A stretch of 5,486 nt of DNA from Bacteroidales bacterium (GTDB lineage: Bacteria > Bacteroidota > Bacteroidia > Bacteroidales > UBA12077): contig JASGMZ010000203.1 in the NCBI GenBank assembly GCA_030156305.1, forward strand, positions 1 through 5,486, written 5' to 3'. The translations under genes and the position numbers were made by a program. The first letter of the stretch is position 1. Each line of letters begins with the position of its first letter. Shown here piece after piece: positions 1 to 5,486 of the stretch. Below the pieces are notes generated by a model, which was not told where the DNA came from, did not search any database, and saw only the letters and a program-made list of their open reading frames with translations.

Positions 1-9
1 AATCAAACC

Positions 10-25
10 ATAACAGGCCTGTTAT
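10..25. repeat. Perfect 16-bp palindrome upstream of the aminotransferase gene
   Basis: ATAACAGGCCTGTTAT is identical to its own reverse complement. It ends 28 nt before the ATG at 54. A further copy of its left half (CATAACAGG, 81-89) lies inside the start of the gene and is followed ten bases later by CCTGT (100-104), a looser inverted pair. Dyads of this size can be dimeric-repressor operators, but no known operator is recognised. Two frames are open leftward to the window edge, so the palindrome could also lie inside an upstream coding region, for example one ending at the TGA at 46-48. Confidence 0.4.
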
Positions 26-53
26 ATCTTTTAAAATTATATCTTTGAATCCT

Positions 54-878
54 ATGGAATGTTTACATCAATATTTTTTTCATAACAGGGAAATAAAATC
101 CTGTGCTGAATTTAACGAATCGGTTGTAGATACCGGATTATCGGTATATGAAATAATACGAGTTGAGCAGGGAGTTCCACTTTTTATCGCCGACCACTTA
201 GAGAGGCTTTTTACCTCTATCGGGATATTAAATCTAAACATTACAACCACAAAAAATGAATTACAGAATGATATCAAATCATTAATTAAAAAGAACAATG
301 TAAACACCGGAAAAATAAAATTGATTATTCATTTTGACAAAAATGAACAAGATTTATTTATTTATTTCACCCCGTATTATTTCCCGTCCGACAAAGAATA
401 TAAAACAGGCGTATCGGTAGGTTTATGCAAGGCCATACGAACCAATCCTAATGCGAAAGTACTTAATATAAACGCCCGCAAGAAAGCGAACAACGTAATT
501 GCGGAAGCAAAAGTTTTTGAAGTAATTCTTATGGATAATAATGGCTTTATTACCGAAGGCAGCCGGTCGAATGTTTTTTTTATAAAAGAAAATACCATTT
601 TCACCCCCTTTTCAGCAAATGTATTGCAAGGTATTACCCGCAAAAATATTTTTCGTATCTGCAAAAATAACAATATCAAACTCATCGAACGAGATATCCA
701 GCAATCAGCAATTAAAAACTACGAAGCTGCTTTTTTATCAGGCACATCGCTTAAAGTTTTACCTATAAAAAATATCGAGAACACATCCTTTCGTCCATCC
801 CATAAAACCCTAAAAAAACTGATGTCTCTTTATAATCAACTCATTAAAAATTACATTAAAGAAAACAAATCATCCTAA
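54..878 (+). CDS. Aminotransferase class IV (PLP fold type IV; D-amino-acid/branched-chain transaminase-like)
   Basis: This is a PLP-dependent enzyme of the family that includes branched-chain and D-amino-acid aminotransferases and aminodeoxychorismate lyase (PabC). It is expected to be cytosolic and to move amino groups between amino acids and 2-oxo acids. Numbered from the ATG at 54 (274 aa, normal family length), R51 in DHLERL is the likely phosphate-binding Arg. K135 in AKVLN aligns without gaps with the Schiff-base Lys of the IKSLN motif in D-alanine aminotransferase. E168 begins the family signature EGSRSNVFF, followed by LQGITR (192-197) and SGTSLKVLP (229-237). The N-terminal DTGLSVYEIIRV is closer to the D-amino-acid type than to classical IlvE, but substrate cannot be assigned. 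The ATG at 54 is preferred over an in-frame TTG at 45. The frame is open to the window edge, so a longer N-terminus cannot be excluded. The gene overlaps the convergent glycosylase gene by 9 nt. Confidence 0.9.
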   Translation: MECLHQYFFHNREIKSCAEFNESVVDTGLSVYEIIRVEQGVPLFIADHLERLFTSIGILNLNITTTKNELQNDIKSLIKKNNVNTGKIKLIIHFDKNEQDLFIYFTPYYFPSDKEYKTGVSVGLCKAIRTNPNAKVLNINARKKANNVIAEAKVFEVILMDNNGFITEGSRSNVFFIKENTIFTPFSANVLQGITRKNIFRICKNNNIKLIERDIQQSAIKNYEAAFLSGTSLKVLPIKNIENTSFRPSHKTLKKLMSLYNQLIKNYIKENKSS

Positions 879-1613
879 CCAGTTAATTACATTTTTGGTT
901 TCGATAAAAGGATTCACTTTTCCAAATAAAAAATCGGTATCTCTTCCGGGTTTATTATAACACATCATGGGATGCATTGATTCAATTTTATGGTTTATCT
1001 CCATTCCATTGGTTATACTTTTGGCATTATTTCCCCAAATAAACCAAATAAAGCCATCATTTTTTTGATGAATATAACGCAGCAGCTTTTGTGTAAACGG
1101 ATACCAAAGCTGCTCATGGCTGTTGGGTTTTCCTGTTTCACAGGTAAAGGATGTATTTAATAATAACACACCCTGTTTTTCCCACTGTTTAAATAACTTA
1201 TGGGGTGGCTTTAAATGAAATGTATGTTCCGGTTTTTCTATTATTTCGTTATACTTAAGATATTGATGGTGATAGGCATAATAAATTGAACGAATAATAT
1301 TTTTTAAGGAGATGTTGTTAAAAGTATCGTGCCATGACCTTAAGGTTCCCACTTCAAAAGCCCTACCGGTAGCAACACCTTTTTGCGGATATGGATCCTG
1401 GCCAAGGATAACTATTTTTACTTTATTGAGCGGAAGGGTAAAAAAATGAAAAACCCGATTGGTTGCAGGAGTATAGTCCTCTCCCTTTTGTATAATCTGT
1501 TTTTCGATAGAACGAATCAGTTTAAGGTTTTGTGGAGTTAAAAAATCAATCCACGTGCTATCGATTGTTTGTAATGAATCTAAAAATACCGAATCGTACT
1601 TTACTACGTTCAT
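870..1613 (-). CDS. ung: Divergent family-1 uracil-DNA glycosylase
   Basis: This base-excision-repair enzyme should remove uracil from DNA in the cytoplasm. The 247-aa protein is near the usual length (E. coli Ung is 229 aa). Family-1 landmarks appear in order: GQDPYPQKG (71-79) with the water-activating Asp at D73; ATGRAFEV (81-88) with the uracil-stacking Phe at F86; GVLLLNTSFT (148-157) with the uracil-reading Asn at N153; GKPNSH (161-166); IWFIWGNNAKS (189-199); and a HP motif at 214-215 with the catalytic His at H214. It departs from the classical enzyme in two places: GQDPYH is GQDPYP, and HPSPLS is HPMMCY, so the position of the DNA-intercalating Leu is C218. The segment between F86 and N153 is longer than in E. 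coli. The start is ATG at 1613, with an A-rich upstream stretch instead of a Shine-Dalgarno site. It is probably the last gene of an operon with the two genes upstream. Confidence 0.88.
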   Translation of the reverse strand: MNVVKYDSVFLDSLQTIDSTWIDFLTPQNLKLIRSIEKQIIQKGEDYTPATNRVFHFFTLPLNKVKIVILGQDPYPQKGVATGRAFEVGTLRSWHDTFNNISLKNIIRSIYYAYHHQYLKYNEIIEKPEHTFHLKPPHKLFKQWEKQGVLLLNTSFTCETGKPNSHEQLWYPFTQKLLRYIHQKNDGFIWFIWGNNAKSITNGMEINHKIESMHPMMCYNKPGRDTDFLFGKVNPFIETKNVINWLG

Positions 1614-1648
1614 TTATTTTTTAATTGAAAAATATATTTGCAGAAAAA

Positions 1649-2152
1649 TTAATTTTCAGAAGGGCCTTTAAACATCTTCCACATCGATTGTTCTTTTTTA
1701 AACTCGTAAAAAGAATCTTTAAACTCTCTCATTCGTTTTCCCGACCATATCCCTGTAGCATATTGTTTAAACAATACTTCATCCTGGCGAAGGATATATA
1801 AAACCGGAAAACCAACATGATAATTGATTTCGACATCAATATCGGATATGTACTCTTTAAATTGTTGATTCAATTTACCCTTTTTTAAAATCTTTATATA
1901 CACATCGTTATTAATTGCAATAAATTCGCCCAAATGATATCGGCTATATCTTAATATAAAAATATCTCGTATAGATAATATTAAAAGGATGAGGATTAAA
2001 TATATTGCCTCTTTCCAGGAATAAGGGGGTATAACGAGATAAAGTATAACGATTAAATCGGGTAGGTAGAGATAAAAATTTCTTTTCATAAACAGAAATA
2101 CTCTACCGAGGTAGTCATTGTCAGGATATTTTGAAAAATAATTTAATTGCAT
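1649..2152 (-). CDS. Hypothetical two-TM membrane protein with C-terminal soluble domain
   Basis: I do not recognise the family. The 167-aa product begins with about 25 mostly polar and basic residues, then has two closely spaced hydrophobic helices at about 26-44 and 47-67, joined by a short PPYSWKE turn. A charged stretch (RYSRY) follows, and then about 90 soluble residues. Positively charged residues flank both helices outside the turn (K23, R24 before; R68, R71 after), suggesting that both ends are cytoplasmic. The soluble part, with FIAINNDVYIKIL followed by a strand-rich segment and a C-terminal charged helix (about 139-155), loosely recalls bacterial PH-like (bPH/YcxB) domains, but this is a guess from pattern only. 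The start lies 4 nt after the TPR gene stop and its stop is 35 nt before the glycosylase start, so co-transcription with both is likely. No catalytic motif is visible. Confidence 0.75.
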   Translation of the reverse strand: MQLNYFSKYPDNDYLGRVFLFMKRNFYLYLPDLIVILYLVIPPYSWKEAIYLILILLILSIRDIFILRYSRYHLGEFIAINNDVYIKILKKGKLNQQFKEYISDIDVEINYHVGFPVLYILRQDEVLFKQYATGIWSGKRMREFKDSFYEFKKEQSMWKMFKGPSEN

Positions 2153-2156
2153 AATT

Positions 2157-2471
2157 TTATTCGTCTAGCCAGGGATCGTTATGCAAATTTGTTGCTGCAT
2201 AAATATCTGATCCTTGATATTTAATAATATTTGTTATCATTTCAATTTTTGCTTTCACCTCATCCGAATGTTTAGGGTGATACTTTAATGATTGATTATA
2301 ATCGTTTAATGCATCGGTATATTTCTGGAGCTTATAAAACAAATCTGCCCGTTTAACGAATATCTCTCCATTTTGAGGATATTGATTAAGTAATTTATTT
2401 AATTGTTCTATTGCTTCGGTATATTTATTTTCTTCGATGAATTGATCTACTAACTTAAAAAGATTTTCCAT
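2157..2471 (-). CDS. Small tetratricopeptide-repeat protein
   Basis: This is a 104-aa soluble, all-helical protein with no signal peptide or membrane segment. Two TPR units are visible: about 3-34, with the KYTEAI...LNKLLNQYP pattern, and about 35-68, with FVKRADLFYKLQKYTDAL followed by NQSLKYHP. A capping helix follows (about 69-85). The tail NLHNDPWLDE is distinctive; similar DPW-ending tails occur on small TPR proteins of Bacteroidota, as far as I recall. TPRs bind partner proteins, and no enzymatic role is indicated. An in-frame TTG nine bases upstream (2480) would add only MFI; the ATG at 2471 is the better start. It is the first gene of the probable operon, separated by 4 nt from the membrane-protein gene, which makes the membrane protein a candidate partner. 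Confidence 0.85.
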   Translation of the reverse strand: MENLFKLVDQFIEENKYTEAIEQLNKLLNQYPQNGEIFVKRADLFYKLQKYTDALNDYNQSLKYHPKHSDEVKAKIEMITNIIKYQGSDIYAATNLHNDPWLDE

Positions 2472-2547
2472 AATAAACAAACCTTATTAATTACCTAAAA
2501 TCCGCATATCTTTTAAGAGTTTCACAATGTACCACAAAGTTTTATCA

Positions 2548-2555
2548 CAAAGTTA
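2548..2555 (-). promoter_or_regulatory. Possible Bacteroidota -7 box for the TPR operon
   Basis: On the minus strand these bases read TAACTTTG, a full match to the Bacteroides-type TAnnTTTG -7 consensus, 76 nt before the ATG of the TPR gene. No convincing TTTG -33 box is seen at the right distance upstream. The match lies inside a CACAAAGTT sub-repeat, so it may simply be part of the repeat sequence. Confidence 0.22.
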
Positions 2556-2592
2556 CACCAAGTTAGGTAAGATTCTACTTAATAAAATCCTG

Positions 2593-2626
2593 CTTGCCAG
2601 TTTACCAGCCGTGGCTGGCAGGCAAG
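2593..2626. repeat. GC-rich two-part hairpin at the centre of the intergenic element
   Basis: Outer stem CTTGCC (2593-2598) pairs with GGCAAG (2621-2626). Inner stem CCAGC (2605-2609) pairs with GCTGG (2614-2618) around a CGTG loop. The two stems are separated by an asymmetric internal loop of 6 and 2 nt. An alternative pairing, TGCCAG (2595-2600) with CTGGCA (2615-2620), competes with it. The segment is far richer in GC than its surroundings. On the minus strand it could act as a transcript-stabilising or terminating structure after the large gene, but no uninterrupted T-run follows. Confidence 0.6.
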
Positions 2627-2731
2627 TTTGTGTTATACTTTGAGTGACTTAGTGTTACAAATAAAAACTTAACTAACTTACGAATATTAGGAATTAACAA
2701 AAATAATCGAAAACATGGAAAAAGAGAAAGA

Positions 2732-5296
2732 TTAACCGGAAATATATTTTAGCTTTTTTGCCATCTGAATGATTTCTTTTTCATCAGCGGCATTTAGCTT
2801 TAACATTATATTGGCCATAAATGTTTCAAACGTTTTAGCATTAATATTTAAAAATTCCGATATTTTTATTTTGGTTAAATTTTTGGCATAAAAGTCCATG
2901 ATTTTCTTTTCGTAGCTATTGAGCGAATTGAGTTTATTTTCCAGGGTTACTTCCTTTTTTTCGGCAACATTAAATCCGTATTTTGATTTAAATTGAGGGC
3001 AGTAATAATTATTTCCTTCATAAACATTATAAACAGCATTTGTCAATTCGTTTATTTTAGAATTTTTGGCCACAAAGCCTTTCGCTCCGTGCTTAATCAT
3101 TTGTTCAATAAACCAGTTTTCCAGATACATGGTAAACACAATAACCTTAATGGCAGGATACTTTTTTCGTAATTGCCCGGTAAGTTCAATACCATCCATC
3201 CCCGGCATCGAAATATCGGTTATTACAATATCAACTTTTTTAGACTCAAGAATTTGCAGAACCTCCATTCCATTTTTAGCCGTACCCACAATTTCAATAT
3301 CCGATTTATTTTTAAAGAGCGTTACCAACCCAAAAAGAGAAACATCATGATCCTCTGCAATGATAATTCTAATTTTATGATTGGATGATTTTGATGGTTT
3401 CCTTATAACTAACGGAATATAAATATTTACAATGGTACCGATTCCTTCTGAATAATCTAATTCTATTTTCCCTTTAACATCTTTCAACATTTTAGACATT
3501 TCTTTTTTATCATTAAAAATTGAAAAGTCTTTAGCCTCTGAATTTGGTAGTTCGAGTAAGATATTTAAATAATCTTTATGTCGTAATATACTTAAATACA
3601 ACGACAACTTTTGATCAAAATCAGAAAGTGAGGTTAAAATATCCTCTAAAAATTGACCAACAGTTTTTGTAATGTGCTGATTAATTTCATACCATTCTCC
3701 GTTAGGATAAAAAGAAGTTACAATTTCAAAATCAAAATGATTGGTTATTTGTTGCACCATATTCTTCATGTCCGTAGGTGCATTTAAAACTTCTTTTGCT
3801 GAATCATCAGGTGTATGATAATCCACATTGGCATCTTCCAACAGGTTGCTATCATTGTTAAATTTTCCGGTTAGCTGATTATATCTTGTGTTATTATTAT
3901 TCTTTTTCAACCACCAATTATGCAAAAATTTAGTTACCAGAAATACAGCAAAGGTGATTAAAATAAAAAGGGTAATATAAATAAGATATCGAGTTAAATA
4001 GCCCATATTTTTAAAATAATTAATGAAATACAATTTTACCCCTGCCTGATACGCAATGATATCGGGATCATTTCTCAATCGTTTTACGGTAAAATTCGAT
4101 TTGTCATGGTTTGTAACAGGCAGCTTACCAATTTTTTTATAATCCGGCGAGAAGATATACAACGAACTATCTGCGGTAAAAAATAATTTTTTGGAAGAAT
4201 CTAAACCAATTTGCTGAGCACCTAAAAATTGTAATGCATTTTTACGTGTTAAGCGCTTTTTTCTATCAATTTTTAGATCAGCATTTATTTCCAATATATG
4301 TTTCCCGGAGAATAACGTAAAATACTCCTCAGAAAGCTCACTATCCAATGCAACCAAATGAGTTTCCCAATCCAGTTGTTGCTCAGCAATGCAACGTCCA
4401 TTTACATCAAATAAGAATAATGAATGAGAAACGGTATTATTTTCGGTTCTGCTGTTTAAAGCAATAATATATTTATCCTTTGTCGTCTGTAAAACATCTA
4501 AAAATAATCTAAGGGGAGCCTCGTCAAAGGTATAGGGTTTAAAAAAATATTCTAATTGATGATTAAAAACCCATAATTGAGCCAACGACTTACTTAATCT
4601 ATTCTCTTTGGTTTTGGCAGAAATCAATATTTCTTTGGTACCATCGCCATTTATATCATTAAGCACTATAGGATTGCTAATTTGAGCCCTTAAATTGTCT
4701 GAGTGAAATAAATTATCATTGGCAATATCATAACCAAAAATCTTATCCGTCAACGCTGGATGTTCAAAGGATAACGCAAAATAAAATACTTTCTCCGGGT
4801 TTGAATGAATACTTAACAACCCAATGGGTAAAATCCGATAATCTGAATTTTTATTCCGTAAAGTTGTAATAAAACGTCGTTTAACAAGAAAACGTTTATC
4901 ATCCTTCGGATTAATAATATAAATAAAAACAGAATCCTGATGTTGAGTAAATAAAAAAATCTCTTTTATTCCATTCTGATTAAAATCACCAAAGAATAAC
5001 CTGCTATTTTTTGCGGGGGAATCAAAAAAATTCCAATAAGCAAGCAACGAGCTGTCTGAATGGTATATTGACAAGGTAGGATTAAAAAAAACGTCAGAAT
5101 CATAATAGCTTATAGTTTCGCTATTGCCATCATCATCAATATCGCAGAAATAAATTTCATCTCCAGGATTCAAATCGGACGTATAGCTAATTTCAAAATG
5201 TTGAACAGGAAAAATGCGAGCAAAAGCAAAAATAGCGGCCGCACTTAACACAAAACCTATGAATAAAGGATGATTGAAATATTTATACCACTTCAC
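2732..5296 (-). CDS. Membrane-tethered fusion: FG-GAP-like propeller sensor, degenerate kinase region, receiver, LuxR-type HTH
   Basis: This 854-aa protein appears to be a one-chain signalling regulator in the cytoplasmic membrane. TM1 is at about 9-29. An extracytoplasmic domain of about 400 residues follows, with FG-GAP/VCBS-type loops DIDDDGNSE (52-60), DFNQNGIKE (104-112) and DINGDGTKE (214-222) and repeated beta-strands, suggesting a beta-propeller. TM2 is at about 434-457, followed by basic residues, which puts the C-terminal half inside. A polar linker (460-510) leads to a region (about 511-630) that ends like a histidine-kinase ATPase (GKIELDYSEGIGTIVNIYIPL, 609-629) but lacks the H box, N box and DxGxG and GLGL motifs. 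Residues 641-765 form a complete receiver: E648/D649, phospho-acceptor D694 in TDISMPGMDG, T722, K744. Residues about 788-850 resemble a LuxR/NarL helix-turn-helix with altered recognition residues (TFETF where TVExH is usual). The start is GTG at 5296; an in-frame stop lies at 5318-5320 and no earlier ATG exists. Ligand and target genes are unknown. Confidence 0.88.
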   Translation of the reverse strand: MKWYKYFNHPLFIGFVLSAAAIFAFARIFPVQHFEISYTSDLNPGDEIYFCDIDDDGNSETISYYDSDVFFNPTLSIYHSDSSLLAYWNFFDSPAKNSRLFFGDFNQNGIKEIFLFTQHQDSVFIYIINPKDDKRFLVKRRFITTLRNKNSDYRILPIGLLSIHSNPEKVFYFALSFEHPALTDKIFGYDIANDNLFHSDNLRAQISNPIVLNDINGDGTKEILISAKTKENRLSKSLAQLWVFNHQLEYFFKPYTFDEAPLRLFLDVLQTTKDKYIIALNSRTENNTVSHSLFLFDVNGRCIAEQQLDWETHLVALDSELSEEYFTLFSGKHILEINADLKIDRKKRLTRKNALQFLGAQQIGLDSSKKLFFTADSSLYIFSPDYKKIGKLPVTNHDKSNFTVKRLRNDPDIIAYQAGVKLYFINYFKNMGYLTRYLIYITLFILITFAVFLVTKFLHNWWLKKNNNNTRYNQLTGKFNNDSNLLEDANVDYHTPDDSAKEVLNAPTDMKNMVQQITNHFDFEIVTSFYPNGEWYEINQHITKTVGQFLEDILTSLSDFDQKLSLYLSILRHKDYLNILLELPNSEAKDFSIFNDKKEMSKMLKDVKGKIELDYSEGIGTIVNIYIPLVIRKPSKSSNHKIRIIIAEDHDVSLFGLVTLFKNKSDIEIVGTAKNGMEVLQILESKKVDIVITDISMPGMDGIELTGQLRKKYPAIKVIVFTMYLENWFIEQMIKHGAKGFVAKNSKINELTNAVYNVYEGNNYYCPQFKSKYGFNVAEKKEVTLENKLNSLNSYEKKIMDFYAKNLTKIKISEFLNINAKTFETFMANIMLKLNAADEKEIIQMAKKLKYISG

Positions 5297-5486
5297 AATT
5301 CTTCTATGCTTACTTTTTTAGATTTTAAAAACGGATATCGAATTTACTACTAATTATTGAATTATAAAATTTTTTCGTCAAAATAGATATTTAGTGCATC
5401 TTAGAAAACGCCAGTTTTTTTAGTGGCGTAATAAAAAACGTCAAGAACAAGGCTTGCGAAGAATTGGCAGCCAGGAGTTTACTGAC
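5297..5486. other. Gene-free upstream region of the fused sensor gene, cut by the window edge
   Basis: No coding region with convincing features is seen on either strand. The part next to the GTG start (5297-5400) is very AT-rich and is the likely 5' untranslated and promoter region of the large gene, but I find no TAnnTTTG box I would trust. AGAAGA just before the GTG on the minus strand is at most a weak ribosome-binding site. From about 5431 to the edge the sequence becomes clearly more GC-rich and may belong to a repeat, an RNA or an upstream gene that continues outside. Confidence 0.5.
5408..5429 (-). terminator. Small hairpin, possible terminator of an upstream minus-strand unit
   Basis: ACGCCA (5408-5413) and TGGCGT (5424-5429) form a 6-bp stem around a 10-nt T/A loop. 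On the minus strand the stem is followed by TTTCTAAG, a weak T-tract, so it could end a transcript entering from beyond the right edge. The stem is short and the T-run poor; it could equally be one end of a repeat. Confidence 0.22.

Larger units (their letters stand above)
2529..2658. repeat. Imperfect inverted-repeat (REP/MITE-like) intergenic element
   Basis: The left arm (2529-2564) and right arm (2627-2658) are imperfect reverse complements of each other: GTAcCACaAAGT...CAcAAAGT in the left arm pairs with GTAaCACtAAGT...CAAAGT in the complement of the right arm. The left arm holds three near-copies of CACAAAGTT, at 2533-2541, 2546-2554 and 2556-2564 (CACCAAGTT). A GC-rich hairpin occupies the centre. 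It sits in the 260-nt gap between the 3' end of the large sensor gene and the 5' end of the TPR operon and has no coding potential. The form suggests a dispersed non-autonomous repeat, though copy number cannot be judged from one window. Confidence 0.6.

Noticed and set aside
432..500. Apparent loss of the PLP-binding lysine in the aminotransferase
   Set aside because: Aligning on the NVIA stretch puts Asn at the lysine position, but aligning on VFEVIL...TEGSRSN gives a gap-free match of AKVLN to IKSLN, which places the Lys (K135) correctly.
80..685. Minus-strand open frames opposite the aminotransferase gene
   Set aside because: They lie entirely within a well-supported gene on the other strand and show no domain features.
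1633..1640. TATATTTG on the plus strand, a full match to TAnnTTTG
   Set aside because: It points into genes on the opposite strand and no plus-strand gene follows; in such AT-rich sequence the match is expected by chance.
2533..2564. Short repeated units that might suggest a CRISPR array
   Set aside because: The units are 9 bp, spaced by only 13 and 10 nt, and lie within an inverted repeat; there are no repeat-length units or regular spacers, and no cas genes nearby.
3066..3388. Plus-strand open frames opposite the receiver-coding part
   Set aside because: They are antisense shadows of a strongly conserved receiver domain and encode no recognisable protein.
5340..5380. Sigma-70-like TTGACG and TATAAT words on the minus strand upstream of the sensor gene
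   Set aside because: They are only 9 nt apart instead of about 17, and Bacteroidota primary promoters use a different consensus.

Overview
The window comes from an AT-rich bacterial chromosome, most likely Bacteroidota and probably near Bacteroidales/Marinilabiliales. The evidence is the style of the proteins (FG-GAP propeller sensor joined to receiver and LuxR-type output, a small TPR protein ending in a DPWLDE-like tail, a GQDPYPQ-type uracil-DNA glycosylase) and A/T-rich start regions without clear Shine-Dalgarno sequences. This placement is inference; no phylogenetic marker is present.

Layout. Positions 1-53 hold a perfect 16-bp palindrome in front of the only plus-strand gene, a class IV (fold type IV) PLP aminotransferase (54-878). 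It converges on, and overlaps by 9 nt, the end of a minus-strand gene for a divergent family-1 uracil-DNA glycosylase (870-1613). Upstream of that on the minus strand are a two-TM protein of unknown function (1649-2152) and a small TPR protein (2157-2471). These three are closely spaced and probably form one transcript in the order TPR, membrane protein, glycosylase. The 260-nt gap at 2472-2731 contains an imperfect inverted-repeat element with CACAAAGTT-type sub-repeats in its arms and a GC-rich hairpin at its centre; it resembles a dispersed REP/MITE-like repeat.

Almost half of the window (2732-5296, minus) is one large gene of 854 codons. It encodes TM anchor, extracytoplasmic FG-GAP-like beta-propeller, second TM, a degenerate histidine-kinase ATPase-like region, an intact receiver domain, and a divergent LuxR/NarL-type helix-turn-helix. 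This looks like a sensor kinase and its response regulator fused into one membrane-tethered chain in which the kinase half has lost its recognisable catalytic boxes while the receiver half keeps all its phosphorylation residues. It is the most unusual object here.

Positions 5297-5486 show no gene. They contain the 5' region of the large gene, a small hairpin and a more GC-rich stretch cut by the window edge.

The aminotransferase, the TPR/membrane/glycosylase set and the fused sensor show no obvious shared pathway; the window looks like three neighbouring units.
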